Shown piece by piece: positions 1-8,032 of a DNA stretch of 64,000 bases; positions within the stretch are counted from its first letter, which is position 1, and every line of letters starts with the position of its first letter. Below the pieces are notes generated by a model. The model was not told where the DNA came from, ran no database searches, and saw only the letters and a list, made by a program, of their open reading frames with translations. This stretch comes from Bradyrhizobium roseum (GTDB lineage Bacteria; Pseudomonadota; Alphaproteobacteria; Rhizobiales; Xanthobacteraceae), in NCBI RefSeq assembly GCF_030413175.1, contig NZ_CP129212.1, positions 5,866,450 to 5,930,449 on the forward strand. The letters run 5' to 3'. The position numbers were made by a program, and so were the translations under genes.

Positions 1-151
1 AGCCGGTCGGCCCGACGATGGCGACGAACTCGCCATGGGCGACGGAAAGGCTGGCCCGCTCCACCGCCGTATAGACGCGATCGCCGGCCACGCGAAACGC
101 CACCGTCGCATCGTCCAGCGTAACCGCCGCTGGCTGGGCCGTATCCGTCAT
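1..151 (-). CDS. ABC transporter ATP-binding protein, N-terminal part (cut by window edge)
   Basis: Only the first 50 codons lie in the window. The gene reads off the left edge on the minus strand. The start ATG at 151-149 is preceded by a strong GGAGGAAG ribosome-binding site. The visible protein ends at FVAIVGPTG, the beginning of a Walker A P-loop, after a short first beta-strand region. That is how nitrate/sulfonate/taurine-type (SsuB/TauB) and many other ABC ATPases begin, so the family call is safe but the substrate is not. It is divergent from the branched-chain-type importer at 448 and probably belongs to a separate transporter to the left. Confidence 0.85.
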   Translation of the reverse strand, partial: MTDTAQPAAVTLDDATVAFRVAGDRVYTAVERASLSVAHGEFVAIVGPTG

Positions 152-447
152 GCTTCCTCCGGGAGTTGGACGGATGCCTTAGCGGTAAAGCAAGAGACTT
201 TCAACGCGGCCATCGGGCGCCGAAAAAGCGGCATGTTCGGAGGCACGCAACCTGTGACTGAGCCACCTGCAAAGCACGGCGCGCAACTGCGACAATTTTG
301 CAGGACTCAATCCCGGCCTGATTTCAAATGCAACGCCAGCGCGGGCAGTTAAGTGCTGGCAATGCGCCGAAAATATAGTAGCGTCCCGGCAAGAAAAAAT
401 GCGGCGGCCGCCAGGCCGGCGCACGTCGAAGAAAAGGGAGGACTTTA
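152..447. other. Divergent intergenic region
   Basis: These 296 bases separate the leftward ABC ATPase gene from the rightward binding-protein gene, so they should hold two divergent promoters. The segment around 360-400 is noticeably A/T-richer than its surroundings. A GGAGG-type ribosome-binding site (GGGAGGAC) lies about 8 nt before the ATG at 448. I see no convincing operator palindrome or terminator. Confidence 0.4.
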
Positions 448-1749
448 ATGAATTGTTTCAAGGCTGCGTTTGCAGCCGGTATTGCATTGGCGACATTGAC
501 TGGCGCAGCGCTTGCGCAAGGCAAGCCCCAGGAAATCAAGATCGGTATCACGACATTCCTTTCGGGGCCGGCTTCCGTCTTCGGCGTGCCGGCAAAGGCC
601 GCGGCCGAAATGATCGCCGAAGATCTCAACAAGAAGGGCGGCATCGGCGGCGTACCCGTGAAGCTTTCCTTTGTCGATGAAGGCGCCGGCGGCGAAGCGC
701 TGGTCTCGAATTACCGGCGCATGGTGCAGGATGAAAAGGTCGACGCGACCTTCGCCTCGATCTCCTCGGGCAGCTGCAACCAGCTCGTTCCCGTCGCCGA
801 AGACCTCAAGGTCATGAACTTCATGTGGGATTGCGGCGCGGCCTCTATCCTCGAGACCAAGAAGTATCGCTACAATTTCCGCACGCAGGCGAACGGTACA
901 CCCGAGATGCTGGCCGTGCTGGTGTATCTGCTCAAGACCAAGCCCGACTTCAAGACCATCGCGGTCGTCAATCAGGACTATGCGTGGGGCCGCGAAAGCT
1001 GGGAGATTTTCTCCACCGCGTTGAAGGCGATGAAGCCCGACGTGCAGGTGGTGGCGGAACTGTTCCCGAAGTTCGGCGCGCCCGACTATTCCACCGAGGT
1101 CTCGCGCCTGCTGGCGTTGCGGCCGGATGTCGTTCTCACCACCTCCTGGGGCGGCGACCTCGACACGCTGGTTCGACAGGCCGGCCAGCGCGGATTGCTG
1201 CAGCAATCGACCTTCGTTCTGGCCATCGGGGAATCCTCGATCCAGCGGCTCGGCAAGGATCTGCCGGAAGGGCTGATCGTCGGCGCGCGCGGCGACCACT
1301 GGTTCCTGCATCCCGAAAAGAAGAACGACCCGGCGTTCAAGGCGTTCGCCGAAGCCTTCAAGGCCAAGACCGGCGCCTGGCCGATCTATCCGGTCTATCA
1401 CATGGCGCAGGCGTTCACGGCGCTGCAGACCGTCTATGAAAAGGCGATCAAGGCCAATGGCGGCAACTGGCCGACCCGCGAGCAGGTGGTGGATGCGACA
1501 TCAGGCACCGAATTCGCGACCGGCTTCGGCCGGCCGATCACGCTGCGGCCCGAGGACAACCAGGGCCTGGAAGCCCAGCTCGTCGGCGTCACCAAGGCGG
1601 TTCCGGGCTACGACTTCAAGCTGCTCGACAACATGATGATCTTCGATCCGAAGGTGATCACCAATCCGGCAGGCCAGCGCTCGGTCGACTGGCTGAAGAC
1701 GCTCAAGCCGGACTTCGTCAAGATGGACGTGCCGACCTTCAAGCAGTAG
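448..1749 (+). CDS. ABC transporter substrate-binding protein, branched-chain amino acid (LivK) type
   Basis: This is a periplasmic solute-binding protein of the Leu/Ile/Val-binding family (Peripla_BP_6), 433 residues. Residues 1-23 form a Sec signal peptide ending ALA-Q. The mature part opens with IKIGITTFLSGPASVFG, the usual first strand and ligand loop of the family, followed by the two-lobe fold. It is the first gene of a livKHMGF-type operon and is followed by a hairpin before the permease gene. The ligand cannot be read from sequence. Such paralogues in Rhizobiales often bind amides, aromatic acids or other small organic compounds rather than leucine. Confidence 0.93.
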   Translation: MNCFKAAFAAGIALATLTGAALAQGKPQEIKIGITTFLSGPASVFGVPAKAAAEMIAEDLNKKGGIGGVPVKLSFVDEGAGGEALVSNYRRMVQDEKVDATFASISSGSCNQLVPVAEDLKVMNFMWDCGAASILETKKYRYNFRTQANGTPEMLAVLVYLLKTKPDFKTIAVVNQDYAWGRESWEIFSTALKAMKPDVQVVAELFPKFGAPDYSTEVSRLLALRPDVVLTTSWGGDLDTLVRQAGQRGLLQQSTFVLAIGESSIQRLGKDLPEGLIVGARGDHWFLHPEKKNDPAFKAFAEAFKAKTGAWPIYPVYHMAQAFTALQTVYEKAIKANGGNWPTREQVVDATSGTEFATGFGRPITLRPEDNQGLEAQLVGVTKAVPGYDFKLLDNMMIFDPKVITNPAGQRSVDWLKTLKPDFVKMDVPTFKQ

Positions 1750-1759
1750 CCCCGATCAC

Positions 1760-1784
1760 GGTCCTCCGGTCTTGCCGGAGGACC
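1760..1784 (+). terminator. Intercistronic hairpin between binding-protein and permease genes
   Basis: A perfect 10-bp stem (GGTCCTCCGG / CCGGAGGACC) with a 5-nt loop lies between the binding-protein stop and the livH-type start. Only a short T-run follows (CTTTCC), so it is at best a leaky terminator. It could also protect the upstream mRNA from 3' exonucleases. Either role would give more binding protein than membrane components, the usual stoichiometry for ABC importers. Confidence 0.55.
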
Positions 1785-1803
1785 GGCTTTCCTGAAGGTC
1801 TCC

Positions 1804-2703
1804 ATGAATTCGACACTCGCTATCCTGGCCGTCCTCGACGGGATCAGTTACGCCGCCTTGGTGTTCCTGGTTTCCGTCGGGCTCAGCCTGATCTTCGGCG
1901 TGCTGCGCGTGGTGAACGTCGCGCACGGGTCGCTCTACGCCTTCGGCGCCTATCTCGCCGCAACCTTCAGCCTCGCGATTGCGCCCATTTCGCCGTGGCT
2001 GACCTATCCGGCGCTGCTGGCGGCTTCGATCGTGATCGGCGTCGTGTGCGGTGGCTTCATCGAACGGTTTCTGCTTCGGCCGCTGTACGGGCGCGACGAC
2101 GTGCTGCAGCTCCTGATCACGTTCGCAGCGTTCATGATCATGGACAATTTGCAGCGCCTGATCTGGGGCGTTCAGCCGATTTTTGCCGCCGAGCCCTTAA
2201 AACTGCTGCCTAACATCAGCGTGTTCGGGGTCAACTATACGTCCTATCAGGTTCTGCTGCTGCCGGGCGTGGCGCTGGCGACGCTGTTCGGCCTGCGCTA
2301 CTTCCTGCGGAAAACGCTTGCGGGCGCCGTCATCCTGGCCGTGACGGAAGACCGCGAAGCTTCCACCGCGATCGGCATCGACGCCCAGCGGGTCTACTTC
2401 CTGACATTCGTGATCGGCGCGAGTTTCGCCGCCCTCGGCGGCGCGCTGGCCTCGCCGACCACCTCGCTGGTGCCGGGCATGGGCGCCGACATGATCGTGC
2501 TGTCGTTTGCGGTGGCGGCCACCGCGGGCCTCGGCCAGATCGAGGGCACCGCGTTGACCGCGCTGATGATCGGCCTGACCCGGGCCTTCGTCATCTATCT
2601 GCAGCCGGAGTTCGAAGTTCTCGTGCCCTACCTGCTGATGGTGCTGGTGCTGCTGGTGCGTCCGTTCGGACTGTTTGGTGCCGTCCAGGTGAGAAAAATA
2701 TGA
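1804..2703 (+). CDS. livH: Branched-chain amino acid-type ABC permease, LivH family
   Basis: A 299-residue inner-membrane permease with about eight hydrophobic segments and the LivH-family opening GLSLIFGVLRVVNVAHGS near residue 27. It forms the channel together with the LivM-type product of the next gene, with which it overlaps by 4 nt (ATGA at 2700-2703), so the two are probably translationally coupled. The residue pattern GLGQIEGTALTALMIGL near the C-terminus contains the loop that contacts the ATPase in this family. Substrate as for the upstream binding protein: unknown small organic compound. Confidence 0.93.
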   Translation: MNSTLAILAVLDGISYAALVFLVSVGLSLIFGVLRVVNVAHGSLYAFGAYLAATFSLAIAPISPWLTYPALLAASIVIGVVCGGFIERFLLRPLYGRDDVLQLLITFAAFMIMDNLQRLIWGVQPIFAAEPLKLLPNISVFGVNYTSYQVLLLPGVALATLFGLRYFLRKTLAGAVILAVTEDREASTAIGIDAQRVYFLTFVIGASFAALGGALASPTTSLVPGMGADMIVLSFAVAATAGLGQIEGTALTALMIGLTRAFVIYLQPEFEVLVPYLLMVLVLLVRPFGLFGAVQVRKI

Positions 2704-3659
2704 TGGCGGGCCGTATCAAGCCGATCACGATCGCTGCGATCGTGTTCTTTCTGGTCAGCGCGGTGGCGCCGCTGTTCGTGGCGAGCTGGGCGACGCTGTT
2801 CGCGCTGATCCTGGCCAAGGGCATCGTCGTGCTCGGCATCGTGCTGCTGCTACAGGCCGGGCAAGTGTCGTTCGGACACGCGATGTTCTTTGCCACCGGG
2901 GCCTACGCCGCGGCATTCTGGGGTAAGTTCATCGGCGGCGGCGATATTCTGCTGTTTCTCGTGCTCGGCGGCGTATCGTCGACCATGTTCGGACTGATCG
3001 TCGGGCTGTTCGTGGTGCGCTACCGCGAAATCTTCTTCGGCATGCTCAACCTGGCGTTCTCGATGGTGCTGTGGTCGCTGTTGGAAAAAATGTTCCACTA
3101 CACCAACGGCGCCGACGGCATCCGCGTCGCCCGCCCCGGCCTGCTGGGATTGAGCTTCACGCCTGAGGCTTTTCAATACGTCATCCTCTACGTGAGTCTT
3201 GCGATCGCGGTCATCGCGTTCTACGCCGTGCAGCGTTACCTCGACAGCCCACTCGGGCACATGCTCCGGGCGATGAAGTCGAACGAAACCCGGCTCGAGT
3301 ATCTCGGCATGTCGGCGCGCCGCGTGCTGCTGATCGGCTACGTGATCTCGGCGCTCCTCGGTGGTATCGGCGGCACGCTGGTGGCGATCATCCAGCAGAT
3401 CGCCACGCCGGAATTCGGCTTCTGGACCAAGTCCGGCGAATTCGTGTTCATCGCGATCCTCGGCGGCGGCGCCCATGCGTTCGGCGCGTTCGCGGGAGCA
3501 GCGATGTTCGAATGCGTGCGGTTCTATGCCGCCGCGCACCTGGCAGATTCCTGGCAGCTCATTCTGGGCGTCGTGCTGATCGTCATCATCCTCTACGCGC
3601 CGAACGGCCTGATCGGCCTCCGCCAGCGCTACGGCCAGGCCAGGCAGGGAGGGCATTGA
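2700..3659 (+). CDS. livM: Branched-chain amino acid-type ABC permease, LivM family
   Basis: The second inner-membrane permease of the importer, 319 residues, multi-spanning. It contains the LivM motif LLQAGQVSFGHAMFFATGAY at about residues 49-68 and the ATPase-coupling segment AMKSNETRLEYLGM near residue 195. It starts inside the livH stop codon and its own TGA overlaps the next start by one base (TGATG), showing a tightly packed operon. Confidence 0.93.
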   Translation: MMAGRIKPITIAAIVFFLVSAVAPLFVASWATLFALILAKGIVVLGIVLLLQAGQVSFGHAMFFATGAYAAAFWGKFIGGGDILLFLVLGGVSSTMFGLIVGLFVVRYREIFFGMLNLAFSMVLWSLLEKMFHYTNGADGIRVARPGLLGLSFTPEAFQYVILYVSLAIAVIAFYAVQRYLDSPLGHMLRAMKSNETRLEYLGMSARRVLLIGYVISALLGGIGGTLVAIIQQIATPEFGFWTKSGEFVFIAILGGGAHAFGAFAGAAMFECVRFYAAAHLADSWQLILGVVLIVIILYAPNGLIGLRQRYGQARQGGH

Positions 3660-4402
3660 TGGCCAACGTCCTGCTCTCCGCCAAGGACATCCAGATCCGG
3701 TTCGGCGGCGTGATCGCCGCCGACGGCATCAGTCTCGACGTCCTCGAAGGCGAGAATCTCGCCATCATCGGGCCGAACGGCGCCGGCAAGACCACGTTCC
3801 TCAACATATCGACTGGTTATCTCCGTCCGCAGGCCGGCACCGTCACCTTTCTCGGCCAGGACATCACGGCGCAGCTGCCGCGGACGATCGTAAAACTCGG
3901 CATCGCCCGCGCCTTCCAGATCCCGCAGCTGTTCCTCGACCAGACCGTGATGGAGAACATGCTGATCGCCGCCGCCTCGCGCCGCGGCCATCCTTCGGGC
4001 CTGCGGGCGCTGTCGCAAATGCCGGAAGCGCCGGAGATGGAGCGGCTGCTGGATCTCGTCGGCGTCAAATCCTACGCGCAACGCACCGCGCGGGAACTAC
4101 CCGAAGGCCAGCGCAAGCTGGTTGATATTGCGCTGGCGCTGGCGCTGAAGCCGAAACTCCTGCTGATGGACGAGCCGACCTCGGGCGTCGCGTCGTCCGA
4201 AAAACTCGCGATCATGGACATTCTCACCCGGGCGCTTGCCGAGGAGAAGGTCACCTCGGTTTTCGTCGAGCACGACATGGACATGGTAGAACGCTACGCC
4301 AACCGCGTCGCGGTGTGGAACGTCGGCAAGATCCAGAAAATCGGCACGCCGGCGGAGGTGCTCGCCGACCCGAAGGTGCGTGAGCAGGTGATCGGCATAT
4401 GA
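3659..4402 (+). CDS. livG: Branched-chain amino acid-type ABC ATPase, LivG family
   Basis: A 247-residue cytoplasmic ATPase. The start at 3659 is chosen because it directly overlaps the livM stop and begins just before the first conserved strand; a longer reading frame to 3512 exists but lies inside livM. Walker A is GPNGAGKT (residues 38-45) and Walker B is LLLMDEP. The signature loop reads LPEGQ where most LivG proteins have LSxGQ, a serine-to-proline change that I would expect only in a subset of the family. It powers the LivHM channel together with the next gene product. Confidence 0.93.
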   Translation: MANVLLSAKDIQIRFGGVIAADGISLDVLEGENLAIIGPNGAGKTTFLNISTGYLRPQAGTVTFLGQDITAQLPRTIVKLGIARAFQIPQLFLDQTVMENMLIAAASRRGHPSGLRALSQMPEAPEMERLLDLVGVKSYAQRTARELPEGQRKLVDIALALALKPKLLLMDEPTSGVASSEKLAIMDILTRALAEEKVTSVFVEHDMDMVERYANRVAVWNVGKIQKIGTPAEVLADPKVREQVIGI

Positions 4403-5067
4403 CGGCGATGCTGAGTTTCGAGAACGTCAACGTCGCGATCGCCGATGCGCCGGTGCTGCGCAATGTCAGCTTTTCGCTGCAGCCGGGCGTCAGCGCCGCG
4501 CTGATCGGGCGCAACGGCGCCGGCAAGACCACGACCGTTCGCACCATCATGGGGTTCACCAAGGCGAACGGCACCGTGCGTCTGGGCGGCGAGGATCTGG
4601 GCCCGATCGCGCCGCACCGGCGGCCGGGACTGGGCCTCGGCTACGCCCCCGAGGATCGCCGCCTGTTCTCGGCTTTCACGGTGGAAGAGAACATCCTGCT
4701 GCCCGGTCGCGTCGCAAAACTCAATCCGGAAGAGACGCGGCGGCGGCTGGAGCGGGCCTATTCGGTGTTGCCGGAGCTCAAGGAGCTCGCGAAGCGTCCC
4801 GCCGGATCGGTCTCGGGCGGGCAAGGCAAGATGGTGGCGCTCGGCCGGGCGCTGATGCTCGGCACAAGGATGATCATTCTGGATGAGCCGTTCCAGGGCC
4901 TCGCGCCCGTGCTGGCGCAGCGCTACGCCGAAGCGCTTCGCCGACTGCGATCGCAGGACAAGGACATCACGCTGCTGATCACCGAATCGAACCCGAAACT
5001 GCTCGAAACGTTTGCAGACGTGACGCTCACGATCGAACGGGGCGAGATCAGCTCGCAAGGCCAATAG
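4399..5067 (+). CDS. livF: Branched-chain amino acid-type ABC ATPase, LivF family
   Basis: The second ATPase of the importer, 222 residues, overlapping livG by 4 nt. Walker A is GRNGAGKTT, the signature is VSGGQ and Walker B is MIILDEP followed by FQGLAP, a LivF-typical D-loop region. It is slightly shorter than the usual 230-240 residues. It closes the five-gene operon; the next gene starts about 90 nt downstream and looks unrelated. Confidence 0.93.
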   Translation: MTAMLSFENVNVAIADAPVLRNVSFSLQPGVSAALIGRNGAGKTTTVRTIMGFTKANGTVRLGGEDLGPIAPHRRPGLGLGYAPEDRRLFSAFTVEENILLPGRVAKLNPEETRRRLERAYSVLPELKELAKRPAGSVSGGQGKMVALGRALMLGTRMIILDEPFQGLAPVLAQRYAEALRRLRSQDKDITLLITESNPKLLETFADVTLTIERGEISSQGQ

Positions 5068-5159
5068 GCGGGACGGGCCACCGGCCTCCTTTCCAGCAGG
5101 GGGCCGATTGCGGCAAAATGCGGATCGAGCCTTGCGATTCGCAGATCTGCCGGGGAGCC

Positions 5160-5432
5160 ATGAACGAGACGCTGATTTCCGCCTGCACGATGTTTCTCGT
5201 TCCGGCAACGCTGCTGTTCGGCGCATTGGGCGTCGCGAATTCCTCGTTCCTCAAGATGCTGGTCTGCCTGCTGGGCGGCGCCACGGCGGGATTGTGGTTC
5301 TACCGGGTGTGGTGGTGGACCAACCTGTCGCTGATCGATCGCCGAACCGCGCTCGGGCTTTCGGGCATGTATGCGGCCGCCTGGGTGATCACGCTTCTGG
5401 TGCAGTTGAAGAACATGTTCTCGCGCGGCTGA
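5160..5432 (+). CDS. Small membrane protein of unknown function
   Basis: A 90-residue protein with three hydrophobic stretches (about residues 5-25, 32-50 and 65-83) and a Trp-rich loop (FYRVWWWTN). I do not recognise a family. The start at 5160 (MNETLIS) is preferred over 5118 because a GGGGAG-like ribosome-binding site sits just upstream and the extra residues are not hydrophobic. It stands between two ABC-importer operons on the same strand, with no obvious functional tie to either. Confidence 0.6.
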   Translation: MNETLISACTMFLVPATLLFGALGVANSSFLKMLVCLLGGATAGLWFYRVWWWTNLSLIDRRTALGLSGMYAAAWVITLLVQLKNMFSRG

Positions 5433-5527
5433 AGCCGTCACAGCCGAAGTCTTGCATTCGCCCCTGGGCCTTTTATCGGCTATCACCGTTTCACGCCGGC
5501 AACAGCCGAGGGTTGGAACTGCACCGA

Positions 5528-6316
5528 ATGCCCGCCGCGCCCCTGATCGCCTACAAGAATGTCGCGAAGACCTTTGACGCCGGTCGCGTGGTGGCGGTCG
5601 ACGATGTCTCGCTCGATGTCGCCGAGGGCGAGTTTTTGGCCATCGTCGGCGGCTCCGGTTCCGGCAAGACCACGCTGCTGCGGCTCGCCAACCGGCTGAT
5701 CGAGGCGGACTCCGGCTCTATCTTTGTGGAAGGCGACGATATCAGCACCGTCGATCCGATCCTGTTGCGGCGGCGGATCGGTTATGTGTTCCAGAGCGGC
5801 GGGCTGTTTCCGCATCTCACCGTCGCCGGCAATATAGGCATCACCCCAAAGCTTTTGGGGATCCCGCCCGCCGAGATCGCCGCGCGGGTGGATGAACTGC
5901 TCGATCTGGTACGGCTCGACCGGGCGCAATATCGCGACCGCCTGCCGCACGAACTTTCGGGCGGCCAGCGTCAGCGCGTCGGCGTCGCGCGGGCGCTCGC
6001 CGCCAGGCCGCGCATCGTGCTGATGGACGAGCCGTTCGGGGCGCTCGACCCCCTCACCCGCGACGCGCTCAGCGACGATTTTCGCGAACTGCATCGCAAG
6101 CTCGGCCTGACCACGGTCATGATCACCCATGACATGACCGAGGCCATTCTGCTGGCCGACCGGATCGCGGTGATGCGCAGCGGAAAACTGCTGGCGCAGG
6201 GCACGCCGACGGAACTTGCCGCGAACGGCGACGCCTATGTCGGCGAGCTGCTGCGCACGCCGCGGCGGCAGGCCAAGCGGCTCGGCGCCCTGCTGCCGCG
6301 CGAGATCAGCGCATGA
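5528..6316 (+). CDS. Osmoprotectant-type ABC transporter ATP-binding protein (OpuC/ProV class)
   Basis: A 262-residue ATPase with Walker A GGSGSGKTT (residues 41-49), signature LSGGQRQR and Walker B IVLMDEP followed by FGALDPLTRD, the pattern of glycine betaine/choline/carnitine importers. The start at 5528 gives the normal N-terminus; the longer open frame from 5108 overlaps the small membrane-protein gene. It lacks the C-terminal CBS pair that senses ionic strength in OpuA/OpuCA, so transport may not be gated by osmolarity. It overlaps the next gene by 4 nt. Confidence 0.9.
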   Translation: MPAAPLIAYKNVAKTFDAGRVVAVDDVSLDVAEGEFLAIVGGSGSGKTTLLRLANRLIEADSGSIFVEGDDISTVDPILLRRRIGYVFQSGGLFPHLTVAGNIGITPKLLGIPPAEIAARVDELLDLVRLDRAQYRDRLPHELSGGQRQRVGVARALAARPRIVLMDEPFGALDPLTRDALSDDFRELHRKLGLTTVMITHDMTEAILLADRIAVMRSGKLLAQGTPTELAANGDAYVGELLRTPRRQAKRLGALLPREISA

Positions 6317-7872
6317 GCCTGTTTTCCGATCCGCGCTGGGCGGAAGCGCTTAGCCACCTGCCCGACTATCTCGGCAATCATGTTCGGGTCAGCGTCACAG
6401 CGCTGGCGCTCGGACTGCTCGTCAGCCTGCCCCTCGCGATTGCCTCGCGTCACCGCCCGCTGATGCGCGGCGTGCTGCTAGGGCTCGCCAGCATCGTGCA
6501 GACCGTGCCGGGGCTGGCGCTGCTGGCGCTGTTCTATCCGCTGCTGCTGGCACTCGCCGCGCTATCGCTGTCGTGGTTCGGCGTGGGCTTCTCCGCCTTC
6601 GGGTTTCTGCCCGCCGTGCTGGCGCTGGCGCTCTATTCGATGCTGCCCGTGCTGCGCAACACCATCACCGGCCTGCAGGGCGTGGAGCCCGCGATCCTGG
6701 AAGCGGCGCAGGGCGTCGGCATGACGCCGCGGCAATCGCTGTTCACGGTGGAACTGCCGCTGGCGCTGCCGGTGATGATGGCGGGTATCCGCACCGCGGC
6801 GGTGTGGGTGATCGGCACCGCGACGCTGTCGACGCCGATCGGCCAGACCAGCCTCGGCAACTACATTTTTGCGGGATTGCAGACCCAGAACTGGGTGTTC
6901 GTGCTGTTCGGCTGCCTCGCGGCGGCGGTGCTGGCGCTGGCGGTCGACCAGTTGCTGGCGCTGATCGAAAGCGGCCTGCGCCATCGCAGCCGCTGGCGGA
7001 CCGTGCTCGGCGGCGCGGGCATCGCGGCGCTGGTCGCCGCCACGCTGGTGCCATCAATCATGCGCGCGCAGAACAGTACGATCGTCGGCGCAAAGACCTT
7101 CACCGAACAATATGTGCTGTCGGCATTGATCGCGCAGCGGCTCGGTGCGGCCTCGATTCCCGCCGCGACGCGCGAAGGCCTCGGCTCCAGCGTGATCTTC
7201 GAGGCGTTGGCGTCCAATGACATCGACGTCTATGTCGACTATTCCGGCACCTTGTGGGCCAACCAGTTCCAGCGCACCGACATCCGGCCGCGCGAGGTGC
7301 TGCTGGCTGAACTGAAGACGCTGCTCGCCAGGCGCAACATCACGCTGCTCGGCGAACTCGGCTTTGAGAACGCCTATGCGCTGGTGATGCCGCGTAAACG
7401 CGCCGAACAATTGGGCATCCGCAGCATCGCCGACCTCGCCTCGCGCGCGGCGAGCATGTCGATCGCCGGCGACTATGAATTTTTCTCGCGCCCGGAATGG
7501 GCGGCGCTGCGCAAGGCCTACGGCCTGTCGTTCCGCGGCCAGCGCCAGATGCAGCCGGACTTCATGTATGCGGCCGTCGCCTCCGGCGAAGTCGACGTCA
7601 TCGCCGGCTACACCAGCGACGGACTGATCGCCAAATACGACCTGGTGGCGCTCACGGACAACAGGCGCGCGATCCCGCCCTACGACGCGGTGGTGCTGCT
7701 GGCGCCGAAGCGCGCCGAAGACGATCGTCTGCGCAAGGCGCTTGCGCCACTGCTCGGCCGGATCGACATCGCCACCATGCGCGAGGCCAACCTGCGCGCA
7801 TCCGGCAATGATGCGACGAGTTCGCCGGCCGCGGTGGCGCAATGGCTGTGGGAGAAGGTGGGAAAGAAGTAG
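6313..7872 (+). CDS. Fused osmoprotectant-type ABC permease and substrate-binding protein
   Basis: A 519-residue fusion. Residues 1 to about 240 are a BPD-type permease with about five to six transmembrane segments; the EAA loop reads EAAQGVGMTPRQSLFTVELP near residue 131. After a hydrophobic segment (about 230-250) the C-terminal half is an OpuAC/ProX-like binding domain, with TIVGAKTFTEQYVLS at its start and the family motif YVDYSGTLWA near residue 302. The fusion tethers the binder to the membrane, as in the quaternary-amine (QAT) branch of choline/betaine importers. With the upstream ATPase it forms a complete two-gene importer. Confidence 0.9.
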   Translation: MSLFSDPRWAEALSHLPDYLGNHVRVSVTALALGLLVSLPLAIASRHRPLMRGVLLGLASIVQTVPGLALLALFYPLLLALAALSLSWFGVGFSAFGFLPAVLALALYSMLPVLRNTITGLQGVEPAILEAAQGVGMTPRQSLFTVELPLALPVMMAGIRTAAVWVIGTATLSTPIGQTSLGNYIFAGLQTQNWVFVLFGCLAAAVLALAVDQLLALIESGLRHRSRWRTVLGGAGIAALVAATLVPSIMRAQNSTIVGAKTFTEQYVLSALIAQRLGAASIPAATREGLGSSVIFEALASNDIDVYVDYSGTLWANQFQRTDIRPREVLLAELKTLLARRNITLLGELGFENAYALVMPRKRAEQLGIRSIADLASRAASMSIAGDYEFFSRPEWAALRKAYGLSFRGQRQMQPDFMYAAVASGEVDVIAGYTSDGLIAKYDLVALTDNRRAIPPYDAVVLLAPKRAEDDRLRKALAPLLGRIDIATMREANLRASGNDATSSPAAVAQWLWEKVGKK

Positions 7873-7902
7873 GTGGCTCTCGTTTGGCGCGGGCTCCATC
7901 GA

Positions 7903-7986
7903 CGTCATTGCGAGGAGCGAAGCGACGAAGCAATCCACGCTTCCGCTTGCCGTGGAATGGATTGCTTCGCTACGCTCGCAATGACG
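7903..7986. repeat. Palindromic intergenic repeat, family A (copy 1)
   Basis: Outer arms CGTCATTGCGAG / CTCGCAATGACG are perfect inverted repeats. Further inside, GCAATCCA pairs with TGGATTGC. The same words recur in the copy at 12518-12588. It lies just after the transporter stop and before the convergent sulfatase stop, where the RNA hairpin could end transcripts from both sides. Confidence 0.85.
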
Positions 7987-8032
7987 GGGATGGAGACGTG
8001 GATGACCGACACATCCTGCCATCACGGAAGCA

